This document shows positions 40,437 to 51,700 of a stretch of DNA of 64,000 bases, in pieces. The DNA is from Anaeromyces robustus (lineage: Eukaryota > Neocallimastigomycota > Neocallimastigomycetes > Neocallimastigales > Neocallimastigaceae). The notes below the pieces were generated by a model. It had not been told where the DNA came from. It searched no databases and saw nothing but the letters and a program-made list of their open reading frames with translations. The position numbers were made by a program, and so were the translations under genes. Positions within the stretch are counted from its first letter, which is position 1. Each line of letters opens with the position of its first letter. The stretch spans positions 10,001-74,000 of the forward strand of contig MCFG01000151.1 in the NCBI GenBank assembly GCA_002104895.1, written 5' to 3'.

Positions 40437-41422
40437 ATAGTTATAATAGTACTAAGAAAAAATATAATAATAAAGATTTAAGTTCCATTAGTGTTAAAGC
40501 TGATATTGAAACGTATAATAATGTTAATAATATTTGTAAAAAATATGGTTTATCAAAAACTGCCTTTTTCATTACTATTTATAGTTTATTAGTATATTAT
40601 TATTCTGAAGAAAAAAATATATTTATGGGTATTTCTTCCTCTAATCGATCTAATGATTTCACTCAAAAAGCGATAGGAATATTTTTAAAATTTTTACCTA
40701 TTTTAATTCATTTTGAAGATAATAAAAATTTAAATTTAATTGATTTAATTAGAAAAGTCATGGATATCTTAATTAATGTTTATAAACATAATTTACCTTA
40801 TACTATGATACAAGAAGAATTAAATCTACCTCGTTATAATGTCTACTTTAAATTTGAAACTTATAGTATATTAAATGATAATAATGAAAAATCAATAGTT
40901 GAAGATTCTTTCACTTTTATGGATATCTATAAATTAAATAAAAGATTAGATTTATTAATAAAAGATAAGAATAAATTATCCCAATTATTTAAAGGTTCTG
41001 TTGAATTCTTTTCATATAAAGATAATATATCAGATTTAGCTATTTTTATTACTGAAGGCAAAGATAATTATGATATGAGATTTTCTTATTTAAATGAAAA
41101 TAAAATAATGATTAATGAATTTATAAATAACTTTTTAAATATCATTAAAAATGAAAACTTTTTCAAAGAAGATCAAAGTATATGTTTAAAAGATTTAATA
41201 CAAATCCATGATAATGAAAATAAAAATTCTATTACTACAAATTCTAAAACTGAAAAGTTACCTAATTCCGAAAATAATCAAAACATAAAAAACAGTATGA
41301 AAAATAAGGAAGTAATTATAAATCAAGATAAAGATAAAGATAAAAATACATTAAAAAAGGAAAAAGATATCGTAAAGAATACTAAAACCAATGTTGATAT
41401 AAATAATGAAAATAATATATAA
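36955..41422 (+). CDS. Non-ribosomal peptide synthetase, 3' part (rest of C2, A2, T2, terminal C3)
   Basis: Continues the synthetase in the next frame; its first ATG is at 37088 but coding homology begins before it, so 37088 is not a true start. Counting from 37088: A2 has TSGTTGKPKG (269), NAYGPTE (412), YRTGDLG, GRIDFQVKVNGQRIELGE and HGKLDIKALP; Glu/Lys and Gln runs are inserted in surface loops. T2 has YGGDS with Ser 724. C3 follows, with DHRIIDG (1024-1030), keeping the catalytic second His but with Asp for the first. No thioesterase or reductase follows; the protein ends in a Lys/Asn-rich tail. A terminal C domain is the usual release or cyclising unit in many fungal synthetases. Joined with the upstream part, the protein would be about 2736 residues. 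Confidence 0.92.
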
Positions 41423-42377
41423 ATTTATTAAAAATAAAAAAATAAATAATAATATAATTTTTTATTTTAATATTAAAAAATTCTTTAAAAGAAATCATAA
41501 AAATAAAATAATAATATCATTATATTCAAAAATTAATAAAATAAAAACATAAAAAAAGAAAAACAAAAAAAAAATTAGAAATAAAAATAAAAAAATAAAA
41601 ATAAGAATAAAAAGAAAGAAAAAGGAAAAGAAAAAGAATAGAGAGGTAAAAAAAAAAAATAAAATAGAATAAAAAAATAAAAATAAAAAAATAAAAATAA
41701 GAATAAAAATAAAAAAAAATAAAAATAAAAAAAATAAAAATAAGAATAAAAAAATAAAAATAAAAAAAAAATAAAAATAAGAATAAAAATAAAAAAAATA
41801 AAAAAAAAAAAAGAAATATTTGATATAATATTCCAAGTTTCTTTTTTATTTAAATATAATCAAAAGATTTTTCTTTAAAAAAAAAAAGAGATAAAAAAAA
41901 AAAAACATAATATTTAATATTAGAAGTGTTAACAGTATTATATAATGTTAATACTTATTTTTACGTTTTTTGTAATTTTATCTAATTCTTTATAAACATC
42001 TTTAATTAAATAATAGATATGGTCTTTTTTTTTTTTAGATGGAATAATTTTTTAAATTTTTTTTAAAAATGGATAAAATTTTACGGTAAAAAAATGTCAT
42101 ATATACATTCTAAAAAATCTTTTCTGTTTAGTATACCATTAACAAAAAAAACAAAAAAAAAAAAAAAAAAAAAAAAAGATTATTGATAAATTATTTTCAT
42201 GATAATCAGCAATTTCAATTATTTTTTTTTTTATTTAAAAATTTAAAAATATAAAACTTTTCCATTAATTACTTTTTTTTTTTTTTTTTTTTTTTAAATT
42301 ACTATAATTCTATAAAGTTATTAATAAATCTCAGAGAGATACTATACTGATTTTGTTTTTGCTTGTTACTTAATTAT

Positions 42378-42422
<45 letters not shown>

Positions 42423-42589
42423 GCAATAAAATAATGAAAACTTTATTTAAATTTAATTTAAAAAGTACATGTTATAAAGTAATTGTACATATTAAAACTT
42501 AATCTAATAAAGAATAATAATTTATTATTTAATAGATAGTAATAATTTATAATTACTTCATATGGTATAGTGTATATTATTAAATTAAA
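41423..42589. other. A/T-rich 3' flank of the NRPS
   Basis: Purine-rich AAAAAT arrays (41550-41810) and poly-T runs, including about 41 T at 42380-42420. No gene seen. Confidence 0.7.
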
Positions 42590-43285
42590 TCAAGTTGGAA
42601 AGTTATTATCATTATTAGATGCGTGTGACCTACTGTCTTGTCCTACTGAATTGTCAGCTTCGACGCTCTTGGTTAGATTGTTGGGATACCTATTGAATAA
42701 TGACCAGATCTGGCCACTAACAGTAGGCATAATTCTAAGTAAAAGTGCGGATGTACGTACCAAAAGTGGAACATCCGAAAAGGTGCTAGGTTTAAGTTGC
42801 GCCTTACAAAGACTGTTCCACTCCTCTTTCCCCAAGTTATAATGATTAACTCTTCCACCAAGAAGGAAATAATATACCCTACTCCATTCCAACGAGTTGG
42901 AATGAAAATTTACCCCACTTGAAGCATTACTAACTAAATTATTATAATTAATACTATTATTTAAACTATTATTATTGTTGTTGATACTATAACTGAAAGT
43001 ATTATTTAAGTTGTAAGTTAAACTAACATAATGAATAAAACTATTAGAAACTAAGAAAGTACTATTTCGTGAAGAATTCTCCAAGGAGGAGAAATTGTTG
43101 AAGTAATTAAAACCAAAAAAAATGTTGTTGATAGTTAAATTATTAATGAATTGAGAGTAGTTGTATAGAAAATATGTAGATAAGCTAGTACTATTACTAT
43201 TACTAACATTATTAATATTACTATTATCATTGCTATTACCATTATTATTACTATTAATATTAATATTACTATTACTACTACTTAA
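42590..43285 (-). pseudogene. Orphan GC-richer open frame
   Basis: An uninterrupted minus-strand frame of 231 codons runs from 43285 to a TGA at 42590. It has no ATG near its beginning. The first half is Asn/Ser-rich (NINSNNNGNSNDN type). The second half, about 42615-42900, is much richer in G+C than anything around it and encodes unbiased protein such as YYFLLGGRVNHYNLGKEEW and VPLLVRTSALLLRIMP. I recognise no family. The abrupt composition change and lack of a start suggest a fragment of a transposable element or a recently transferred piece; an internal exon is the alternative. Confidence 0.5.
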
Positions 43286-44131
43286 TTATAATAAAACTTT
43301 TTCATTTACAATTATATTTATTTAATTTTTACATGTATTTTAATGTTTTTAAAGATAAATGAATCCAAAAAAAAAAAAAAAATAAAATAAAAAAAAAACA
43401 TTAAATAACTATTTTTAGATTCATTTTAAAAATAATTAAAATAATAATAAATAATAATAATAATTATAGAATAAACACAATAAAATAAAATGTCAAAATA
43501 AAAATTAAGTAAAAATTTTAAACAATATCCATAATTTTTTTTTATACAATAATTTATTTAATTTTATATATATTTATATATTTATATATTTATTTATATA
43601 AATTTTTTTTTTTATTTTATATATATATATATATTTTTGGTTTTGTATTTGTTGTTTCGAGTTTGGTTCGTTTTTTTTTTTTAAAGTTATATATATAATA
43701 TTATAAATAAATAATTTAGTTACAAGTTACATTTATAAATTGCATATATTCAATATATACACATGCTTTTTATATTTATATATATATATATTTTTTGTAA
43801 CTTATTTTATATATACTATAATATTCATATTTTTTTTTTTATTTAAATTTTTTTTTTTAATTTAAATAAAATAAATATGAAAATAAAAAAAAATTTTTTT
43901 TTTTTTTTTTTTTTAAATTTTAAATTAATATGAAAAGAATTTTTATATATTCTTGAAATATTATTTAATTTATATTATTTAAATCATGTCTTTTTTTTTT
44001 TTTTTTTTTTTTGTTTTAAAAAAAAAAAAAAAATACTAAATATTTCTATACATATAATATTAATATAATATATTGTTTTTAATAATCTATTATATTAATC
44101 TATTATAATATATTAATTAATTTATTTTAAT
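43286..44131. other. AT spacer
   Basis: Poly-T and poly-A tracts and (AT)n runs only. No gene seen. Confidence 0.7.
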
Positions 44132-46588
44132 TTAATTATGCTTTTCATAAACATAAGTACTGTAGGAAGATCTCTTTTCCATTAAAGAAACAGTAATTTG
44201 ATCTGGTTGGACATAATCAACTAAAACTCTATCAGAAGCTTCCTTAACAGATTTAGCATTCTTTAAGATAGTTAAGACATAACTGTAGTTTTCACTAAGT
44301 TCCTTGTAAATAAAGTTCATTTGCATGTTAAGACTACCAATGGATTGTCTCTTGTTTTTAGCGTAATTAAGAAGTCTCTTCTTACTAGCAGCATCAGACC
44401 ATTGTTTTAAACCATATCCAGCCTTATCATTAACAAAGTTAGTGTAACTATTGTTATTAACTCTTCTAGTATATTCTGAATCACTTAATTTAAGAGAAGT
44501 TTCAAATGAATCTTGAAGATTAGTTGGTTCTAAACCAGATAAATCAATAAGATTACCAATTAAACCTGCAACACCATATGGATTTTGAATTTTGGAAAGG
44601 AAGAAGTCCCATAAAGTACCTTCATTTTTGGTATTAAAATTAGTTGGAGTAATAACGGCAGTAGTAGTAGTAGTGGTAGTAGTAGTAGTAGTGGTAGTAG
44701 TAGTAGTAGTACTAACAAGATCAGCTGGAAGACATATGTGATACTTTTCATAAGATTTATCACAAACGTATCCAGATTTACAGCATTTTGGAGCATCTGG
44801 ATAACTACTTCCACCACAAATAGAGAAAGCATCAGCACATTCAGTTTCAGTTGGGGTAGTAGTAGTGGTGGTGGTGGTAGTAGTGGTAGTAGTAGTAGTA
44901 GTAGTTTTCTTGGTAGTGGTAGTAGTTTTCTTAGTAGTAGTGGTAGTAGTAGTAGTAGTCTTTGGTTTAGTTACAGTAGTGGTAGTAGTAGTAGTTTTCT
45001 TAGTAGTAGTAGTAGTAGTAGTAGTTTGTTTTGGAAGACAACATTTAATGTCACTACCTCCTTGACATTTACCACTAACAGTATTACCAGAACTACATTG
45101 ACTAACAGAAATACATTCACCCTTTACACTATTACTTTCACAAGAATTCTTTGGAAGACAACATTTAACATCACTACCACCTGAACATAAACCAGAAACA
45201 GTGAAACCATCAGTACATTCACTAACCTTCTTACAAGAACCATTTAATCCATCATAGGTACATTTAGCTTCAGTTGGTTTTGGAAGACAACATTTAATGT
45301 CACTACCTCCTTGACATTTACCACTGACGGTATTACCAGAACTACAATCACTAACTGGAATACATTCACCCTTAACACCATCATTACTTTCACAAGTATT
45401 CTTTGGAAGACAACATTTAACATCACTACCACCTGGACATAAACCAGAAACAGTGAAACCATCACCACAGTCACTAACCTTCTTACAAGAACCATTTAAT
45501 CCTTGGTAAGAACATTTAGTTTCAGCTGGTTTTGGAAGACAACATTTAATGTCACTACCACCAGCACATAAACCTGAAGCAATATAACCAGTACCACATT
45601 CACTAACTGGTAAACATTCACCACTTACACCATCCTTTTCACAAGTGTTCTTTGGAAGACAACATTTAACATCACTACCACCTGAACATAAGCCAGAAAC
45701 AGTGAAACCATCACAATCACTAACCTTCTTACATTTACCATTTAATCCATCATAAGTACATTTTGGTTCAGTCTTTGGAAGACAACATTTAATGTCACTA
45801 CCACCTGGACATAAACCAGAGGCAACATTACCAGTACCACATTCACTAACTGGTAAACATTCACCACTTACACCATCCTTTTCACAAGTACTTTTTGGAA
45901 GACAACATTTGGTATTACTACCACTTGGACATAAACCAGAAACAGTGAAACCATCACAATCATCAGCACCCTTACAAGTACCATCTAATCCATCATAAGA
46001 ACATTTAATGATAGCTGGTTTTGGAAGACAACATTTAATGTCACTACCTCCTGGACATTTACCACTAATAGTATTACCAGAAGTACATTGACTAGTTGGT
46101 AAACACTTACCTTCTTGACCACCATCATCTTCACAGTAATTTTGTGGAAGACAACATTGGATATCAGAACCACCTGGACATAATCCATCAACAGTAACAC
46201 CATAAGTACAATCATCAGTATATTTACATACACCACTTAATCCAGAATATGAACATTTAGTTCCAACAGCTCTTGGAACACAACATTTAAAGTTACTACC
46301 TCCTGGACATTTTCCAGAAATGGTTTCACCACCACATTCATCAGTAAACATACAACTACCTGTTCTTCCATCATCAGATTGACATGGAATATCATCACAA
46401 CATTTTATATTAGATGGATCATTTGGACATTTACCAGAAACGTATTCACCACTATAACTAGTACATGTTTCAGTAGCAATACATATACCAGATTTACCAG
46501 AACATCTACCATTAGTAGCAGCTAAAGTAGATGATACTGCACTTAATAAAACCAAAAATGTTTTAGAATTGAAATGCATTTTTTTCAA
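44132..46588 (-). CDS. Secreted Cys-rich repeat / CBM1-like / phage-tail-lysozyme-like protein
   Basis: Single-exon 818-residue protein. Residues 1-23 are a signal peptide. Residues 29 to about 530 hold twelve tandem modules of about 40 residues, each with six cysteines ending in CC (GGSDIKCCLP). From module 3 on, two subtypes alternate (CSYDGL.. and CEKDGV..), so the repeat grows as a dimer. A Thr-rich linker leads to a short module with CGGSSYP..CCKSGYVC that resembles a fungal cellulose-binding CBM1, then a second Thr linker. Residues about 660-818 match the phage-tail-lysozyme fold (GYGLKQWSDAASKKRLLNYA, LKNAKSVKEASDRVL). The family's helix with the catalytic Glu (usually AESG) reads IDLSG here, so Leu 683 replaces the Glu. 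Likely secreted and wall- or substrate-bound; muramidase activity is doubtful. Thr runs come from ACT repeats. Confidence 0.88.
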   Translation of the reverse strand: MKKMHFNSKTFLVLLSAVSSTLAATNGRCSGKSGICIATETCTSYSGEYVSGKCPNDPSNIKCCDDIPCQSDDGRTGSCMFTDECGGETISGKCPGGSNFKCCVPRAVGTKCSYSGLSGVCKYTDDCTYGVTVDGLCPGGSDIQCCLPQNYCEDDGGQEGKCLPTSQCTSGNTISGKCPGGSDIKCCLPKPAIIKCSYDGLDGTCKGADDCDGFTVSGLCPSGSNTKCCLPKSTCEKDGVSGECLPVSECGTGNVASGLCPGGSDIKCCLPKTEPKCTYDGLNGKCKKVSDCDGFTVSGLCSGGSDVKCCLPKNTCEKDGVSGECLPVSECGTGYIASGLCAGGSDIKCCLPKPAETKCSYQGLNGSCKKVSDCGDGFTVSGLCPGGSDVKCCLPKNTCESNDGVKGECIPVSDCSSGNTVSGKCQGGSDIKCCLPKPTEAKCTYDGLNGSCKKVSECTDGFTVSGLCSGGSDVKCCLPKNSCESNSVKGECISVSQCSSGNTVSGKCQGGSDIKCCLPKQTTTTTTTTKKTTTTTTTVTKPKTTTTTTTTTKKTTTTTKKTTTTTTTTTTTTTTTTTPTETECADAFSICGGSSYPDAPKCCKSGYVCDKSYEKYHICLPADLVSTTTTTTTTTTTTTTTTTAVITPTNFNTKNEGTLWDFFLSKIQNPYGVAGLIGNLIDLSGLEPTNLQDSFETSLKLSDSEYTRRVNNNSYTNFVNDKAGYGLKQWSDAASKKRLLNYAKNKRQSIGSLNMQMNFIYKELSENYSYVLTILKNAKSVKEASDRVLVDYVQPDQITVSLMEKRSSYSTYVYEKHN

Positions 46589-46798
46589 CTTTATTATTAT
46601 ATATATACTAATTTATATATATATATAAATTCAATAAATTAATTATTTATTTTTTTAAAAAAAATAAAGAGTGTTTGAAGTCTATTTATACTTTTTTGTT
46701 TTTGTTTTGAAACAATTAATATAAAAAAAAATTTTTTTTTTCTTTTTATTATTCTATTATAATTATTAATTATATTATCCCTAAAAAAATTTTTAAAA

Positions 46799-46830
<32 letters not shown>

Positions 46831-48221
46831 CAAAATTTAATTTATTTTGATAATTTATAATCACAAAAGCACAAAAATATTTTTAATCAAAAGATGTAAT
46901 CAAAATTTATACATAAAGTATATTATTTATATATAAACTTAATAATTCACAATATTAAAAATATATATTAATTAAATTAAAAATATTATATTAATTGATT
47001 CAAAAATGAATTTTTAATTTACTTTTTAAAAAATATAATTTTAATAAATAATAAAAAAATATAAAAATAAAACTAATAATAAATATATATAATAAAGTTT
47101 AATGATTAAATATATATAAATATATATATAAATAAATAATTATATATATAATAATATAATTATATAATAACTATAAAATAAAGTTTAACAATAAATATAT
47201 TTATTTATAATTAAAAATTATTATACATATATTTTTTATTAATCAATATATATATTATTAATACATTCTAAAATATTTATTACTAATATTTATATTTATT
47301 ACATAATAAAAACAATTATAATCTAATATTTTTTCATTTATTATACATTCTATAATAATAATAAAAACAATAATAATAATAATAATAACATTAATATAAT
47401 ATTATTAATATTTATATGTAAAAATATTACTTAACCGTTGTTTAACTATTTTTAATTATGATTTGTAATGATTATTATTATTTTTATTATTATTTATATA
47501 TATATATAAATTCAATAAATTAATATTATTTCTTTTATATTATTTTTTTATGCTTTATTATTATTATTATTATTATTTAATTTATATATATAAAAATAAA
47601 TGAAAAGAAAAAAAAAAAAAAGAGGAAAACTTATTAATAGTATAATCTTTTACTTAATATTAATTATATTATTATACTTTAATTGAGTAAATATAAAACA
47701 TATAACTTTTATAAAATTTAAAGAATGTAAAATTTAAACTTTTTTTTATAATAAAAAAATACATTTTATTATGGAATAATAAAATGATATATATTATAAT
47801 AAGTAATCAGAAGGTTTTAAAGGTGTAACTTTCATTGATAAAAACTTTTTTTCACTGGTAAATAAAGTTTTAATATATAAAAATTATTGTGTATTAATGA
47901 CTAATAATTATAAATTTAAAAATATAAATAAAAAGCAAGTCAAAAAATTATTTGAATTCATTGTTTTGTTTTATCTTTCCCTTGTATTCATTATTAATTA
48001 TAACCAATGATTACATTTTATGCAAATGTATAATTTTAAACAAAAAAAAAAAAATAGGTTTATTTATTATAGTTTTAACGACAGTAATTAAAATAATAAT
48101 AATTACACTAATAAGAATTAAGTATAAATAATTATTTATAAATAATAACTAATATTTTAAAAAGTATATATATATTTTAAATAAATATTTTAAATAAATA
48201 AATAATAAAAAAACAAAAATT
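46589..48221. other. AT spacer
   Basis: A/T homopolymers and (TA)n/(AAT)n tracts. No gene seen before the SINE. Confidence 0.7.
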
Positions 48222-48233
48222 AATAAATAATTA
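48222..48233. repeat. 5' target-site duplication of the SINE
   Basis: AATAAATAATTA, repeated exactly after the poly-A tail at 48761-48772. Being A/T-only it is weaker evidence than a mixed sequence would be. Confidence 0.65.
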
Positions 48234-48728
48234 TCGTCAAACCAGTTTTTATCCTGGTTGTTAAGGCGTTGTCTTAGCATACATAAGGTCTCTGGTTCGA
48301 CCCCGCGGGTCTGATGTTTCCTCTATGTGGGTTTTTCATCAGGACTTGTTCGACCGCCAGGTTAAGTATTGTCCTTCCTTAATTATACCAAACTTCTTAA
48401 TTTAATAATTTATTGTACTGCCTGACACTTATAGTCTTTAATATTGTTTCTTTGAGAAAATCCAACCTGTACCAATCAATAACGTAGAATAACCAAGTGA
48501 ATTAGAATCACGTGACCATTGGGCTTTTCATCAGCCTTGTTTGAGGTTTGTCGGGCACCGAGAATGTGTGGCTTGCGGATATAAATTCAGCAATTATTGT
48601 ACATGATTGGGAAAGCCGAAGCTGACTTTCAGTATGGCAGTCCATGAGGGACACACTACCACCTAATTATTAGGGAGTGGGCTTACTGCTTCACATTAGG
48701 GAAGGTCAAAGAAGCATACCCCGGTCAT

Positions 48729-48762
<34 letters not shown>
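48234..48762 (+). mobile_element. tRNA-derived SINE with poly-A tail
   Basis: A sharply GC-richer block in A/T spacer. Its head resembles a tRNA: an A-box-like TGGTTGTTAAGGCG (48255-48268), a TTAGCAT anticodon-loop-like stretch as in tRNA-Ala(AGC), and a perfect B box GGTTCGACCCC (48294-48304). A unique body of about 420 bp without a long reading frame follows, then 31 A residues (48732-48762). The exact 12-mer AATAAATAATTA occurs on both sides (48222-48233 and 48761-48772), as expected for a target-site duplication, although it is A/T-only. This is RNA polymerase III-type, LINE-mobilised architecture. The long unbroken tail suggests a young insertion. Confidence 0.88.
48255..48304 (+). promoter_or_regulatory. 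Internal Pol III promoter (A and B boxes) of the SINE
   Basis: A-box-like segment at 48255-48268 and canonical B box at 48294-48304, with tRNA-like spacing. Confidence 0.75.
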
Positions 48763-48764
<2 letters not shown>

Positions 48765-48772
48765 AATAATTA

Positions 48773-51700
48773 ATAATTAATTTATAAATAATTAATTAAA
48801 TAAATAATTACTAATAAAATAAATAAATAATTTTAATAATTATAAATTATGAATTACAAAAACAATAGCAATAACAATAATAACAATAATAAATTTTTAC
48901 ATTTTAATTTTATATATTTTAGGAAAATCAAAATTTAAATAACTAAAATTTTTAGTTTCTGTTTCATCAAATTTTTACGTAATTACACAGATTTATGTAA
49001 AAAAAAATATTAAATTGGATACAAAAAATAATTAAAAAAAATATAAAATAAAAAAAAATTTAAATTAAAATTTTATTATTTTGAACTTAAAAATGCTTTT
49101 CTTTTTATTGTTCTAATGATATTAAAAGTCATTATTATTGTTATACTAATATATTATATATATATATAGATATATATTGGAATATAATATATAATTTAAT
49201 TTAAATCTTGTCCAAATTCTTCATCTTTAAAATTAGATTAATTGACTCTATAATATAATATAATATAATATAATATAATATAATATAATTATAATGTATA
49301 ATAAAATATAATATAATATAATATAATGTATAATATAATAATAATAATAATAAAAATATTATTAATAATAATAATATTATTAATAATATTTTTTTTGATA
49401 ATATTATTATCATATTTACTATTATTATTATTAAGATAATAATTTTTTTTAATATATTGTAACCGAAAAAAAATTTTTTTTAATTATCTTTAATATCCAC
49501 TTAAACCTTTTATTATTTATTATAATTTAATTTAATTTAATTTAATAAATAAATATATAATTAAAATTTAAATAAATCATTAATAAAATAATAGTAAATA
49601 ATAAAATATTATAATAATTAATTAATAATTAATAAATATTAATAATTAATAGATAAGTAAAATTAATTAAAAAAAAAAAGTACCAAAAGTTTGTTATTTA
49701 TTTTTTTATTTAAATCCACTTTTTATATTCATTTTTATTGTTTATATAAAAAATATTAAAAAAAATTACCCTCAAAAATAACAGAATCTACCCTAAAAAC
49801 ATAATATAAAGATAAAGTCTATTTTTATTTTAATATTATAATAAGTAATTTATATAAAAATACATAAAGAATTATTTATTATTTATATTATTTATTTAAT
49901 TTTTATTTATTTATATATTTATTTATAAAACTATATTATATTCTCTTCCGTTTCATTTTTCTTTTCATAATAATAAAAAAAATGATTACAAAATTAAAAG
50001 AGAAATACTCATAATATTAACAATAAAAAATAAAGAATAAATTTTATCTAATTAGATTAAGAAGCAATTTTTTTTTAATTAAAAATTTCCTTTTATGTAA
50101 AAAACATGAATAATTATATTAAAAAAATCAAATTTTATGATATAAAATGAACAATAAAACTTTATTTGTTAAATAAAGTAAAATTAAAAATAAAAATATG
50201 ACATTAAAATCACGATATAACTTACATAAAAAAAGTTAAAAATACGAACTTGATTACAAATCTCTCTATAAACCATGAATTTCTTTTTTTATTTATTTAC
50301 TTATTTTTTTATTATGTATTAATTTTTTAATAATACTTTTTAATATTTTTCTTTTTCTTTTTTTTTATCTTTTTTTTTTTTTTTTTTTTTTTAATTATTA
50401 TTATTATTTAAAATCTATTTAATTTTAATTTAATTTAATTTAATTTTTATTTTATTTAATTATTTTATATAGTTTAAATATATTATCATTATACTTTGAG
50501 TATAAAATTGTGTAATTAAATTTTCAATTTATTTAAATATTTATTTATTTATATATAAAAAACTTTTATAAAATAAATAAATAAATAAATATTTAAATAA
50601 ATTGAAAATTTAATTACACAATTTTATACTCAAAAGTTTTTTATATAATATGTTTTATAATTTTAATTGTATGCATAAAATTTAATTATATTAGTAGAAC
50701 AATAATTGTAAGAATTATAATTATAATTAAAATGAAATATTTGTTAAATATAAAAGGAAGATGTAATAATTGATAAATGTTTATAATTTTATTTTAAATA
50801 GGGTAATATATGAAATGAACAATATTACAATAAACTACTATAATAATTATAAATTAGAATATTGTTATTCTGTAAAAAAAAAAAAAAAAAACGAACACCT
50901 ATCAGGTTTAGAATTATATCGAAAATAATACTTTTATTATTTTATTATCATTAACATTTTCTTTTTCAACAATGGTTTATTAAGAATAATATTAAATAAA
51001 TACTATACAATAATAAAGAATTTATTTAAATGAAAAAAAAAAACATTAATATTATAATATATTTTTTTCATAAATATATTATTAATATTCAATAATAAAA
51101 AAATGTTCAAATAAAGTTATATTTATTTTCATTTTTAAAAACAACAATTATTTCTTAATATTTCTATTTTTATAAAATGACTTTAAAAAAAATAAAAAAT
51201 GGATAAAAAATTATTTCTTTTAGATGATTATCTTTTACATTTTACATTATTTATAAATATACTTTAAATTTATAATCTTTTTTTTTTTTTTTTTTTTTTT
51301 TAAAAATTAACACAAAAACTAATATAATAAAACAATACTAAAATTTGCTCAAAAAATTTCTGTTTCTTTTGTTTATTATATGTTAATGAAAAAAATTTAA
51401 AAAAAAATTTTTTTATTATCTTATTATAGAATATTCTAATGCTTAATTTTTTATTTTTTATTTTTACTTTTTTTTATTATATTTTCTTTCTTTCTTTCTT
51501 TTTTTTTTCTGTCTTTTTTTTTTTTTTTTTTTTTCGTTACTATTATTACTATGATTATATGATTATGATTATCCATCCATAATTATTTTAATACTAATAA
51601 TATATAATATATAATATATAATAATATATAATAATTATAATTTTTATTATTTTTTTTTATGTTTTTTTATTGGTATTTATTTTTTACTCTTCATAAATAT

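Noticed and set aside
42570-42842. Plus-strand 90-residue frame in the GC-rich island
   Set aside because: The minus-strand frame is much longer (231 codons) and spans the composition change; the plus frame is probably its shadow, though I cannot exclude it fully.
44738-45184. Plus-strand Ser/Gly/Val-rich frames
   Set aside because: Antisense of the Thr-rich linkers and Cys repeats of the real minus-strand gene.
48234-48320. Functional tRNA gene
   Set aside because: The B box is perfect, but the anticodon stem pairs poorly and no matching acceptor stem can be drawn; poly-A tail and flanking repeats favour a SINE.
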